A DNA stretch of 64,000 nucleotides from Hymenobacter duratus (GCF_014698995.1 NZ_JACWZZ010000001.1:1198501-1262500); one strand, 5' to 3'; shown: positions 16,264 through 25,652, counted from the first letter of the stretch. The notes: a model not told the origin generated them from the sequence alone. Translations and numbers: made by a program.

Positions 16264-18282
16264 ATGATACCAACCTCTACTTTACCAGACCTGCTCAATG
16301 ACTTTAGAACGCATCCTTCCGTCACAGCAACTCTGTTAGGCGCTGGGTCTATCAGTAGCTATGTCGCGAACATCCGAAGATCATTTGCCCAAATACCTGA
16401 TGCTGCTTTGGCAGTAGCCAGTAATGCAGAAAGCTTTGTAACGGATATCCAGGCACTGGCTTCTGCCGAGCTGACCAGCGACCAAAAAGCGGCCTTACGT
16501 CGCTTCCATAGCACTCTTACACTACCTCTCACCATCGTAAGCGGCAACGCTGCTGCTATTTCGCCTTCCCCCACCATGCCCAAAACTATCGAGCTACACG
16601 GCCGCCCCATCTACAAAGTATCCATGGGCAAATTCAACGGCACCAACAAAGGCAGGCTGTTTCTGGCTGAACTTCGGAAACGGGGGTGGCTGACTGTCAA
16701 CGAATACTGCCCCGACGGCCAGGGCGAGCTGTTCAAATCCGGCCTCCAAATCGGCGACTACGTGTACGCCTGCGCCGGCTCTCAGCAGCTATGGGGTATC
16801 TACCGTATCAGCGGCGACTGGCAGTACTTCCCCGACGACATCAGCGGCATGGTCGATGATCTGGAAGACTGGGGCTACCGCTCGGCTGAGCTGGTGGCCT
16901 CACCGATCAAGGAAAACACCGCCAACCTGACCGATCTGGCAAGCTGGTGGGCCCCTAGTGGTTACCGCACCGTAGCGCCAGTCACCGACCTGGCTCTGGC
17001 CAACGAGAAACTATTCCAGCCCTACTTTAACCTCAAAGTCGTGTCGTATTCCTCGCAGCAGGAATGGGAGAAAGCGGAGGCAGCGTTTCAGAAACGATTC
17101 CCAAATCCTAATATCATCCTCTACGGTCCCCCCGGCACTGGCAAAACCCACTCCACTCTGGAGCTGGCCTACGAAATCCTGACCGGCCAGCGGCCTACTT
17201 CCTACGAAGCCGCTCAACAGCTGTTCCGCCAGGAGCTAGGTCAGCGTCTGGAGTTCGTTACCTTCCATCAAAGCTTCACCTACGAGGATTTCGTGCAGGG
17301 TTTCCGCCCCGAGGTGCTGAACGGCAACATGGTATTCCAGAAAACCGACGGCGTATTCTACCGCATTGCCAAGCGTGCCCGTGATGAATACCAGCGCCAG
17401 ACGGCCACCCCCGATGCGCCCGTTGCCGTGGGCTTCGAGGAAGTATTCAACCAGCTCATGGACCCGCTGGTAGAGCGCGACGAGGAAATAGTGCTACCAA
17501 TGAAAGCCGCCGGCTACCAGTTTTCCATTGTCGATTTCGGTGATGGATACATCACCTTCAAACGGGGCAAGGACGGGCACTTGGTAAACGTGCAGAACAG
17601 CACCCTCAAAAGCCTCTACGAAGGCACCCTGGTACAGCCTAACCCCAGCGGCAACCAGATCTACCACCAGGCCATCGTCAAGCGCCTCCACGAATTGTCG
17701 GAGCAGACGGATACTGCTCCGGTAGAAACCATGCCCGAGCCGCCCCGCAACTATGTGCTCATCATCGACGAAATCAACCGGGCCAACATTGCCAAGGTTT
17801 TCGGTGAGCTCATCACCTTGCTTGAAAAGGACAAGCGTCTGGGTGGCAGCAACACCCTGCCCGTAACCCTACCCTCCGGCGAAACCAATTTCACTGTGCC
17901 GGTCAACCTCTACGTCATCGGCACCATGAACACCGCCGACCGTAGCCTGGCCCTGCTCGATATTGCCCTGCGCCGCCGGTTTGAGTTTCGCCCCCTGTAT
18001 CCGCTCGACAAGATCAACAACGAGCCTATTCCGCACGCCGCCGTGCTCAAAGCCCTCAACGAGCGGATCCGTCACCACAAGTCCCGCGACTTTCAGATCG
18101 GCCACGCCTACTTCCTCAATCCTCAGGAAACGCTGCCCGCCATCTTCAACGGCAAGGTAATCCCGCTCCTGTACGAGTACTTCCTCAACGACGAGGCCAA
18201 AGTCCAGACCCTGCTCACGGAGGCCAATATCCCGTGCTACCTGGATGAAACCGTCGGTCTGCGCTACGGCACCGCTTCCTAG
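16264..18282 (+). CDS. mcrB: McrB-like AAA+ GTPase of a type IV restriction system
   Basis: I chose the ATG at 16264, giving 672 residues; the frame is open upstream but there it overlaps the preceding gene. Motifs of the McrB branch of AAA+ proteins are clear: Walker A YGPPGTGKT (about 287-295), Walker B IIDEINRAN (about 499-507) and the McrB signature GTMNTADRSL (about 552-561), followed by the arginine-finger helix LDIALRRRF. In the family this ring motor hydrolyses GTP and drives the McrC nuclease on modified DNA. The N-terminal 270 residues should choose the target. They include a compact segment (about 105-200, GDYVYACAGSQQLWGIYRIS) that may be an EVE/PUA-like reader of modified bases. 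It is 11 nt upstream of mcrC. Confidence 0.85.
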   Translation: MIPTSTLPDLLNDFRTHPSVTATLLGAGSISSYVANIRRSFAQIPDAALAVASNAESFVTDIQALASAELTSDQKAALRRFHSTLTLPLTIVSGNAAAISPSPTMPKTIELHGRPIYKVSMGKFNGTNKGRLFLAELRKRGWLTVNEYCPDGQGELFKSGLQIGDYVYACAGSQQLWGIYRISGDWQYFPDDISGMVDDLEDWGYRSAELVASPIKENTANLTDLASWWAPSGYRTVAPVTDLALANEKLFQPYFNLKVVSYSSQQEWEKAEAAFQKRFPNPNIILYGPPGTGKTHSTLELAYEILTGQRPTSYEAAQQLFRQELGQRLEFVTFHQSFTYEDFVQGFRPEVLNGNMVFQKTDGVFYRIAKRARDEYQRQTATPDAPVAVGFEEVFNQLMDPLVERDEEIVLPMKAAGYQFSIVDFGDGYITFKRGKDGHLVNVQNSTLKSLYEGTLVQPNPSGNQIYHQAIVKRLHELSEQTDTAPVETMPEPPRNYVLIIDEINRANIAKVFGELITLLEKDKRLGGSNTLPVTLPSGETNFTVPVNLYVIGTMNTADRSLALLDIALRRRFEFRPLYPLDKINNEPIPHAAVLKALNERIRHHKSRDFQIGHAYFLNPQETLPAIFNGKVIPLLYEYFLNDEAKVQTLLTEANIPCYLDETVGLRYGTAS

Positions 18283-18293
18283 GCCCGCCGCGC

Positions 18294-19730
18294 ATGGATC
18301 ATTACCTGTACGAATACCGCAACCGCTTGCCCATTGCTAGTCTGCCAGATGGTCTGGAGGAGTACCTCCAGACCATCTGGGACGAACGGCCCCGTAGTGC
18401 CTGGTTTTTTGGGACGGATGGCTCCCAGAAGACCCGGCAGCGCTACCTGAACTTTCAGTACGAGGCCAATGGGCAGGGCGTAGTAAGTGCCCGCAATTAC
18501 GTGGGCCTCATCCAGTACCAGGGGCACCGGATTCACCTGCTACCCAAAGTATTCTACCAAGGGCACGCGCAGCCGCCCGCCGGCAGTCTGGAAGCTATTC
18601 ATGCCCACTTGTATTGGTGGCTAAGCTACTCCGAGCGGCTGCAGTTCCCCCGTTCCCTGGCCAGCTTTTCCCAGGCGCCCACCGATTGGCTGGAGCTGCT
18701 CATCCTGCTGTTTGCCCAGTACACCCACGAGCTGCTCAACCGTACTCAATATCAATATTATCAGGAAGTAGAGGAGGAGCTGTCTACCCTGCGCGGCCGC
18801 CTCAACTTCCCCGACTATGTGCGCAACCGGGCCGTTGGCCGCCAGCAGGTGCTGCCCTGCACCTTCGATTCCTTCCAACCCGACAACCGCTTCAACCGCA
18901 TCCTCAAGGATGTAGCTGGCCGCCTCCGTCAATTCACACGTCATGCTCTAAGCCAGCGCCTACTAGAAGAAATACGCTTTCAACTCGCTGATGTAGCCGA
19001 CCAACGCGCCTGCCTCGCCGACTGTGACTTGGTACACCTGCCACCCTTGTTCGCCGACTTCAATGTGGTCCTAGCCTATTGCCGTCTGTTTCTAGCCAAC
19101 CATAGCCCCCTTGCCAGCACCGAAACCAACCAATCTGTCTTCGCCCTACTGCTGCCCACTGAGAAGATTTTCGAGGAGTTCATTCAAGGCTTTCTGAAGC
19201 AACACCTCACCGCTGATTTTTACATCAGACCCCAGGCCAGCGACCTGTATCTGGCCCAGGCCACGCCTCTGGGAGCTACCACGCCCCAAAAATATTTCCA
19301 GCTCCGCCACGATCTGTTGTTGTTGCCAAAGACTACTGGGACATCGGTTCCCAAATCGATAGTGGTGGATACCAAGTATAAAACGCTGCCCACTACCGAT
19401 GGCATCATCACCCCCGGCAGTATTGCCCAAGCCGACATGTACCAACTGGTGAGTTACGCGCTACGACGCGGCACACCCCATACTCATCTTTTTTATCCTG
19501 ATTCCCTGAAGCAACAAGCCACTGAGTACTCTGCCAATCGGTTGGATTATACTGTAGCAGATCAGTTGAGTGGGACCGAATCAGTGATTACAATCTCTGC
19601 TCACCGCCTCCCCATCATATTAGCAAAAGCATTTGCTAACCCTGCTGCGGCATCAGCTGAGTTTAACAATGCGTTGCCTGCCCATGAGACAGCTCTTATT
19701 TATCGAATACAGAATATATTAGTATCATGA
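18294..19730 (+). CDS. mcrC: McrC-like nuclease subunit of a type IV restriction system
   Basis: This 478-residue protein follows mcrB by 11 nt. It carries the McrC fold: an N-terminal region that docks on McrB (SARNYVGLIQYQGHRIHLLPK), the central LSTLRGRLNFPDYVRN segment, and a C-terminal PD-(D/E)XK nuclease core. The core has RHDLLLL (Asp), IVVDTKYK (DxK-type pair near 357-362) and QADMYQLVSYA (about 378-388). With McrB it should cleave DNA carrying modified bases. It closes the first defence block. A 16-bp perfect hairpin lies within its first 30 codons. Confidence 0.88.
   Translation: MDHYLYEYRNRLPIASLPDGLEEYLQTIWDERPRSAWFFGTDGSQKTRQRYLNFQYEANGQGVVSARNYVGLIQYQGHRIHLLPKVFYQGHAQPPAGSLEAIHAHLYWWLSYSERLQFPRSLASFSQAPTDWLELLILLFAQYTHELLNRTQYQYYQEVEEELSTLRGRLNFPDYVRNRAVGRQQVLPCTFDSFQPDNRFNRILKDVAGRLRQFTRHALSQRLLEEIRFQLADVADQRACLADCDLVHLPPLFADFNVVLAYCRLFLANHSPLASTETNQSVFALLLPTEKIFEEFIQGFLKQHLTADFYIRPQASDLYLAQATPLGATTPQKYFQLRHDLLLLPKTTGTSVPKSIVVDTKYKTLPTTDGIITPGSIAQADMYQLVSYALRRGTPHTHLFYPDSLKQQATEYSANRLDYTVADQLSGTESVITISAHRLPIILAKAFANPAAASAEFNNALPAHETALIYRIQNILVS
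18345..18380. repeat. 16-bp perfect hairpin inside the 5' end of mcrC
   Basis: Arms 18345-18360 and 18365-18380 are exact reverse complements with the 4-nt loop AGTA. The structure starts about 50 nt into the coding sequence and encodes LPDGLEEYLQTIW. A stable stem so close to the start codon could slow translation of the nuclease subunit relative to McrB. Confidence 0.8.
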
Positions 19731-20155
19731 TGCTATGCTCTATTTTTAGCTCTAATTAAAAATAGGCCACATTGATCTTATATCGACTAGCGGTTTAAGG
19801 AGGTTAAAATAAGGATTCGAGTTGCTACTGGAGCTTCAAATCACTTGGAAGCAAGCTCGATCCTGGTCGCAAAGCAACTCGCCCTTTGGCAAAATATTTT
19901 ATAAACCACTAGTCGGTATAAGATTTAGTTTTTCAACGAAAAACGGCAAATCTCACAACAAGCCCGATATGGAATTCCACGACTTCATAATATGAATTTT
20001 AAGTGATATAAACGATTGTTAATGAGTGCTAAAGACAAATATTATATAATTTGAATGTTACATACTCATAGGGTTTGTTTGCCAAATTCTATACTTTGCT
20101 TATCTATCTTCCATGAGTTGTCCTATTTCTAGCTGATTTTAGAGTTCTATAAGTT
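19731..20155. other. 425-bp AT-rich gap between the two defence operons
   Basis: No convincing gene is present. The first half is filled by the nested-palindrome element at 19775-19924. The second half is AT-rich (about 19925-20155) and should hold the promoter of the nuclease-RecQ operon. A near-consensus box TATACTTTG at 20090-20098 has one base too many for TAnnTTTG. Confidence 0.5.
19775..19924. repeat. 150-bp element with nested inverted repeats (MITE-like or structured RNA)
   Basis: The ends 19775-19797 and 19902-19924 are 23-bp inverted repeats with two differences. Inside lie a 9-bp stem (19818-19826 with 19873-19881) and a 6-bp stem (19831-19836 with 19853-19858). All three pair concentrically, so the whole element can fold into one long rod. 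It could be a small non-autonomous transposon, a terminator complex after mcrC, or a structured regulatory RNA. Confidence 0.65.
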
Positions 20156-23100
20156 ATGCCTCAGCTACAGGCGGGATATTTTATCGAGGAGCTACTTCCG
20201 GTTCTTGCCGCAGCTATTGATTCGCCCGCTTCTCACGAGCATATCAGGGCCCTGCTGCGCAATCTGAGCTATTTCGAGCTGGAAAGCAGTATTCCTCTGA
20301 ATGGTCCCGGCGACGAGCCCGATTCCCTACTGGCGGTAGCCAGTAACCTGGTCAGCCGTGGTTTGCCTACCCGCCCCCCCCTTACGCTGGCGCAGCAGGT
20401 GTTGAGTTACGCTTGGCCGGAGCCGGTGGAGCGTACCACCGATACTCAGGGCAACTTGCGCTTCGTCCTTAATGCCAATAACAAGGATGTAGTTACCCTG
20501 CTGTGGCGGGCCCTGCACCTTATTGAACCCCGCATCCAGCCTACGGCGTCCACGTTGCACGAACTAGCGAGCTGGGAAAGTCATGGGAGTGACTTGGAAC
20601 GCCGCTTTTTTACCCAGATCCTTCGCCAGGAGTTTGGCCCTGCACTGTGGCAGGTGCTGGCCCCGCAAACCTCGTTGCGCTCCATTTTGGAGTTTGCTCC
20701 TGAGGAAGCGGAGCAGGTGCATAAAACACTGCATGTAAATCCCAATGAATTCGCAGAGCAGGATGTTGATTTCACACTTGCCCTGCCATATCCCTGGTTC
20801 CGCACGCCGCTGAGCCCACCGGTTCACGGTGTCGTGGTCGAAATCGACGGCCGCCAGCACCTCGAGCCCAGCCAACGCCAGAAAGATGCTCGCCGCGACT
20901 GGGCCACCGAACAAGCTCACTGGATTACGGCTCGCCTGCCCTCGGCCGAGTTCAACACCCCACAGAAAGCGTTACGGCCACTGCATGATGTAGTCGAACA
21001 CCACGAATACTTTCAGCACTTGGTGGCTAGCTATGAGCAGCCCCTATACGCTTCCGTTGCGGGGCTTCAGGCTCAGCAGCTCTTGCTGACTCCCCTAGCC
21101 GTGGCGCGGGTGCAGCGCACCCTGCTGGAATGTATTAGCAATGGGGTACTACCCCTGCATAAATCAGCCTGGCACTTAGTCATCGTCGAGCACGATGTTC
21201 CCTGTGGCCACTTGGCCGTGGAAGCTCTGCAGGAGTTAATGTTGGAGCTTTTTGAGTTGGAAGGGCGCGAACGGCATTTGCCGGAAATTCACTTGCAGGT
21301 ATTTGCTTCAGCCGAGTACTTGCAGGCAGCGCTGCATACGGCCCCCGGCCACGCGGTGCAGCCGCTCAGCACGGCCAGTCTCACGGCTACGGCCGATGTA
21401 GTACTGGATGTAGCCATGCTGCAACGCCCCGGATTCACACCTTCCTCACGGCATTTGCCGGGCCAAGCCTACATCAGTATCCGTTCCGCTTACGCACCTC
21501 GCACTACCCGCCGGTTCCAGACGGCCGCCCTGATAGCGTATCCGCCCATCGTGCAGGAGTACGACCGGGAAGATGAATATGAGTATCCCGTGCTACCTGG
21601 CCGGAAGGAGCCGTTGCTCTACTTTCTGCAGAATGTTTTCCGCAAAGTCGATTTTCGTGACGGGCAGCTTCCTATCCTCAATCGGGGCCTGCAAGGGCGT
21701 AGCGTATTAGGTCTGCTACCCACCGGTGGCGGCAAGTCCCTTACTTACCAGCTGGCTGCTCTCCTCCAGCCGGGTGTGGCCTTGGTGGTCGACCCCATTA
21801 AGTCCCTTATGCAGGACCAGTACGAAGGGCTGCAGAAAAACTGGATTGATGCCACCAGCTACGTAAACTCCTCTATTCGTACGGCAACGCAGCGCGAGTT
21901 GCGCCTGCGCCGGTTGAGCAGGGGCGAATTGCTGTTCTTCTTCATCTCGCCTGAGCGTATGATGATTCAGAGCTTCCGGCAACAGCTCCAGCGCATGCGT
22001 AGCCCCGAGCAAGCCGCCACCCGCGTAGGCTTCAATTACTGCGTCATCGACGAGGCGCATTGCGTGTCGGAATGGGGCCACGATTTCCGTACTCAGTACT
22101 TACGCCTCGGCGACAATGCCCGTGCCTACTGTCACACCTTCAACGGCAAGCCTGTACCGCTGTATGGCCTTACAGCCACCGCATCCTTCGATGTGCTGGC
22201 TGATGTGGAGCGGGAACTGCGTCTTGACCCCGATGACGTAGTACGCACCCGTACCACCGAACGCAAGGAGCTCAGCTACCGCATCATCGACGTAAAAACC
22301 AACGAGTCACACCGTCAGGAAAAAGACCCTCTGGGCGCGGCTAAGCATCAGGAACTTCGCCACTTGCTACAAAATTTGCCGTACTCCCTGGAGGAGCGCA
22401 TTGCCACTGCTGAGGAAGACCGCTTTATACCCCGCAGTTTCCAATCCGACTCTTTTTACCAGGAAGATGAAGGGCGCTATCCTCATGCCGGACTGATTTT
22501 TTGCCCCTACAAATCCGAGCGGCACGCGGCGGGGGTGCGCAGCATCCATACCATGCTCCAAAATGTAGATACGCTACCGCTACGGGTAGGGTACTTCATG
22601 GGCAGCGACCAGAACGATACCGATAAAGACAGCGCGCAAAATGAGATGGAGCGCATGCAGACGCGCTTTGTCAGCGACCAGCTCAACCTATTGGTAGCTA
22701 CTAAGGCCTTTGGGATGGGTATTGACAAGCCCAATGTCCGCTTCACTATTCACTACAATTTTCCGGGCTCCATTGAGAGCTTCGTGCAGGAAGCTGGCCG
22801 TGCTGGCCGCGACCAGGCCTACGCGCTGAATTACGTGCTGTTCCATGAGGCAGACCGCCGTATTCAGGAGCAGTTTCACCAAAACAGCTTCAAAGGCCGC
22901 AAAAAGGAAGCCTTGGTCATGCACGAGTTGCTGAGCCGGGTCACTTTTCCGGCCTTGCAGCAGTGCGCCGAGTTGGCTGAATTCCTGCAGGAAACCTTCT
23001 CACTACCTGTAACCGTCAGTCTCTTCCCTCGTCCTGGGCAAGGAGAACCTCGTTTTCTCTACGTCAACCAAAGCTTCGGCGTCGGCTATGGCCGAGTCGA

Positions 23101-24436
23101 TTTTAGCAACCCCAAAGTGCCGGTTGCCTCCCTAACGAACAAGCACGAAAGTATATCCGCTGAGCAGGCGCAGGCTTTGCTCGACTGGCTAGTGCAATAC
23201 CTCCTCGAAGAAACACCTGATGAGGCGCTGGCTTCTCAGGCTACGCTGGCGGAGTGGCTGGCAACCCGCACCAGTGCCTCCTCCACGCCTGGCATTGTAC
23301 CGAAGTTAAGCCAGGTGGCCATAGGCGAACGGCCTAACCCACTCACTATTGGTTTTGTCAATGGATCCTACAGCGAAATGGCGGAAATAGCCGCTTCCTA
23401 CGGCTGCAAGCTGACCGAACCCTTGCTCAAACAAGCTGCCGCATACACAACCACCGACCAGGACTTTCTGAATAACCTCCGCCAGCAGCTGACACCGGAA
23501 CCGCCTAAAGAAGTATTCGATGCCCTACGCCGGAATTATCCTCGCATCCGCGAAGAGCAGGATACCTACAAAGCAGTTCACCGCCTCTGCCTGCTGGGCG
23601 TAGTCGAGGACTATACCATCGACTACGGGGCACGTACGCTCACATTATTACTGGCTCCTAAGCCTGATACAGACCAGCACTATCTCGACCGGCTAGAGGA
23701 TTATTTCCGGCGTTATACCACAGCTACCAATGCTTGGAATATGCGTGCAGAGGCCGCCCAGCGTGAGAAAGGCGAAACCTTATTGGAGAAGTGCCTGGGT
23801 CAGATTCTGGATTTTACTTACTCTGAAATTGCCAAAAAGCGCGAACGGGCTATTCTGGAGATGGAAAATGCCTGTCGCAACGGCTTGAAGGGAGAGGACC
23901 TGAGCGAATTCTTCAACCTCTATTTCAACTCCAAATACGCCCGCCCTCATTTGCTGCCCGAAGACACCAAGCAGGGCACTCATTTCGACCAGGAAATCCT
24001 GTGGAAATATCTAAAGTACATGGCTGAGCCGCCTGATGGACTGGGCAAGGAGAAAGATAACATCAAGCACCTCCGGGGGGGTTGCGCCCGGTTGCTACAG
24101 GCTGCTCCCAACAACGGAGCACTGTTGCTGCTCGATGGTTTTGCCATGTTGTTTTTGGAGAGACACAAGCCCCCGAAGAAAGTCGATCCGCGGCTTGAGG
24201 AAGATGGCCGCCGCAAAATCCGGGACGGCTTGGTGGCCTTCTACGAGCAGACCCAGCTCACCGAAACCGAGCTGAACGAACTTGCCCGGCGTTACGCTGC
24301 TGAAATCAGCCACTACGAGCCTTCTCTCGGGCCTTATGTGCTCGACCATATAGTTGAGTCCATTCTGGTTGACATCAACAGCAAGTGGCTGCTAAGCTTT
24401 AATAAACGCTTCGATACCCGCACGACACTGGCCTAG
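20156..24436 (+). CDS. Nuclease-RecQ-type helicase fusion, 1426 aa
   Basis: The central part is a RecQ-like SF2 helicase: Walker A LLPTGGGKSLTYQ (about 520-532), VVDPIKSLMQDQ (about 542-553), the RecQ Walker B box IDEAHCVSEWGHDFR (about 629-643), TKAFGMGIDKPNVR (about 850-863) and motif VI QEAGRAGRDQ (about 877-886). It is more than twice the length of ordinary RecQ. The first 500 residues hold a DUF559/Vsr-like nuclease signature: DVDF near 203, VVVEIDGRQH near 226-235, then a Q-x3-D-x3-RD helix. The C-terminal 450 residues are unfamiliar and replace the usual zinc/winged-helix/HRDC arrangement. It probably unwinds and cuts DNA. It heads a five-gene operon with 18-29-nt gaps. Helicase call firm, nuclease call likely. 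Confidence 0.8.
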   Translation: MPQLQAGYFIEELLPVLAAAIDSPASHEHIRALLRNLSYFELESSIPLNGPGDEPDSLLAVASNLVSRGLPTRPPLTLAQQVLSYAWPEPVERTTDTQGNLRFVLNANNKDVVTLLWRALHLIEPRIQPTASTLHELASWESHGSDLERRFFTQILRQEFGPALWQVLAPQTSLRSILEFAPEEAEQVHKTLHVNPNEFAEQDVDFTLALPYPWFRTPLSPPVHGVVVEIDGRQHLEPSQRQKDARRDWATEQAHWITARLPSAEFNTPQKALRPLHDVVEHHEYFQHLVASYEQPLYASVAGLQAQQLLLTPLAVARVQRTLLECISNGVLPLHKSAWHLVIVEHDVPCGHLAVEALQELMLELFELEGRERHLPEIHLQVFASAEYLQAALHTAPGHAVQPLSTASLTATADVVLDVAMLQRPGFTPSSRHLPGQAYISIRSAYAPRTTRRFQTAALIAYPPIVQEYDREDEYEYPVLPGRKEPLLYFLQNVFRKVDFRDGQLPILNRGLQGRSVLGLLPTGGGKSLTYQLAALLQPGVALVVDPIKSLMQDQYEGLQKNWIDATSYVNSSIRTATQRELRLRRLSRGELLFFFISPERMMIQSFRQQLQRMRSPEQAATRVGFNYCVIDEAHCVSEWGHDFRTQYLRLGDNARAYCHTFNGKPVPLYGLTATASFDVLADVERELRLDPDDVVRTRTTERKELSYRIIDVKTNESHRQEKDPLGAAKHQELRHLLQNLPYSLEERIATAEEDRFIPRSFQSDSFYQEDEGRYPHAGLIFCPYKSERHAAGVRSIHTMLQNVDTLPLRVGYFMGSDQNDTDKDSAQNEMERMQTRFVSDQLNLLVATKAFGMGIDKPNVRFTIHYNFPGSIESFVQEAGRAGRDQAYALNYVLFHEADRRIQEQFHQNSFKGRKKEALVMHELLSRVTFPALQQCAELAEFLQETFSLPVTVSLFPRPGQGEPRFLYVNQSFGVGYGRVDFSNPKVPVASLTNKHESISAEQAQALLDWLVQYLLEETPDEALASQATLAEWLATRTSASSTPGIVPKLSQVAIGERPNPLTIGFVNGSYSEMAEIAASYGCKLTEPLLKQAAAYTTTDQDFLNNLRQQLTPEPPKEVFDALRRNYPRIREEQDTYKAVHRLCLLGVVEDYTIDYGARTLTLLLAPKPDTDQHYLDRLEDYFRRYTTATNAWNMRAEAAQREKGETLLEKCLGQILDFTYSEIAKKRERAILEMENACRNGLKGEDLSEFFNLYFNSKYARPHLLPEDTKQGTHFDQEILWKYLKYMAEPPDGLGKEKDNIKHLRGGCARLLQAAPNNGALLLLDGFAMLFLERHKPPKKVDPRLEEDGRRKIRDGLVAFYEQTQLTETELNELARRYAAEISHYEPSLGPYVLDHIVESILVDINSKWLLSFNKRFDTRTTLA

Positions 24437-24454
24437 TCCAGTACCCCATAGCAT

Positions 24455-25171
24455 ATGGTAGAACAACCTACTTCCACTCTTGATGTCCTGAAGCGTGAGC
24501 TGGGACGGCTCAAGAACTTTACTGACGAAATCGGCCGCGCCAAAGATAGCGCTTCCCAATCCCGTGATGCGGCAGATGCCGCAATCCGGGCTGCCGAAGC
24601 TGTACACGGGCAGCAGAAAGCTTTGCTGGCCGACCTGCAACGGGAACATAAGAAAAGTATCGACGGCCAGAGTGAGCTGCTCCGCCAGAATTCCAAACAG
24701 TGGGCTGAGGCTTTGGATAAGCAGCTACAATTAGCGCTGCGGGAATATGGCAAGCAAACTAACGAGCTGGAAAAGGCCATCGAAACGCTGCGCAAAAATG
24801 GTCAGAGCCAAGGCGACGTACTTACTGGACTCAGTGACCGGCTCCAGGTGATTACGGCCAGCCTGACCTCCTTCCGGGATGCTATGAATGCCGCTCGTTT
24901 TTCCGACCGGCTGGAATCCATCGACGCCCAGCAACAGAAGATTCACCATTCCACGGAGCAGAAGCAAACTACTACGCTGGAGCGGCTCACGATCTTAGAT
25001 CAGATGCTGGTCCAGCAGCAGCAACAGCACACGCAGCGGCATGACCACCTTCAGGAGTCGGTCACAGGCTTGCAGCAGCAAGTTACTTCTCTTACTACCC
25101 GCTCTACCATTTTGCAGGCCATAGCGCTGTTAGGTATAGCCGCTTCAATTGCCATTGCCCTCCTTAAGTAA
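24455..25171 (+). CDS. Coiled-coil protein with C-terminal membrane anchor
   Basis: This 238-residue protein is nearly all predicted coiled coil, rich in Gln, Lys, Glu and Ala, with a Q-rich stretch near 185-193. It ends in a hydrophobic segment (ILQAIALLGIAASIAIALLK, about 219-238) with only a lysine after it, which is a tail-anchor layout. It lies 18 nt after the nuclease-helicase gene and 29 nt before the TerB-like gene. Its form suggests a tether or sensor rod linking the cytoplasmic helicase to the inner membrane. I do not recognise a named family. Confidence 0.6.
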   Translation: MVEQPTSTLDVLKRELGRLKNFTDEIGRAKDSASQSRDAADAAIRAAEAVHGQQKALLADLQREHKKSIDGQSELLRQNSKQWAEALDKQLQLALREYGKQTNELEKAIETLRKNGQSQGDVLTGLSDRLQVITASLTSFRDAMNAARFSDRLESIDAQQQKIHHSTEQKQTTTLERLTILDQMLVQQQQQHTQRHDHLQESVTGLQQQVTSLTTRSTILQAIALLGIAASIAIALLK

Positions 25172-25200
25172 TATTCTCACCCTCCACTTACCTCTATTGC

Positions 25201-25629
25201 ATGGAAAATTTTACGCCTTCAATTTCTGTCAGTTCACAAGTAACACACAGCCTTCTGGCACGCCTGCTGGCCCTCGCTTATGTTGACCAGGAAGTGGACC
25301 TGCGTGAAGTAGAACTGATCTACGGCATCGCGCTGGAGCGCGGCGTTTCCAAGGAAACACTGGAATCTATCATGCTGCGTCCTCACTCCGTCAGTACTAT
25401 CCTGCCTAGCACGCCGCACGAGCGGGTATCCCATCTTTATGACTTGGCCCGCTTGATTTTGGCCGACGGAATTATCAAAGAGGAAGAGCGTGCCATGCTC
25501 CGCCGCAGTGTGTTACTGTATGAGTTTACCGAAGAAAACGCCGACGGTATCGTCGATTTTCTCCTGGAGCAAGCTCAGGCAGGTGTCGCGCCGGCCCAAG
25601 TGATTCAAGTGGTTCAGGAATCTATCTAA
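25201..25629 (+). CDS. TerB-like small helical protein
   Basis: The 142 residues match the TerB/DjlA-N fold: two similar helical halves with acidic motifs, LALAYVDQEVDLREVELIYGI (about 23-43) and LARLILADGIIKEEERAMLRR (about 79-100). TerB domains bind divalent metal through such acidic residues, are found near membranes in tellurite/stress loci, and have been linked by comparative genomics to DNA-processing enzymes. There is no signal peptide, so it is cytoplasmic. In this operon it may serve as an adaptor or metal-dependent switch between the membrane proteins and the nuclease-helicase. Confidence 0.65.
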   Translation: MENFTPSISVSSQVTHSLLARLLALAYVDQEVDLREVELIYGIALERGVSKETLESIMLRPHSVSTILPSTPHERVSHLYDLARLILADGIIKEEERAMLRRSVLLYEFTEENADGIVDFLLEQAQAGVAPAQVIQVVQESI

Positions 25630-25652
25630 TCGAAATTGCACCCGCATTCATT

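Noticed and set aside
2209..19730. Canonical class 1 DISARM system
   Set aside because: The DrmD-like and DrmMI-like genes fit, but I could not see DrmA, DrmB or the PLD nuclease DrmC. The large helicase has a different N-terminus from DrmA.
19775..19924. Retron non-coding RNA
   Set aside because: The nested inverted repeats suggested it, but there is no reverse transcriptase gene in the island part of the window.
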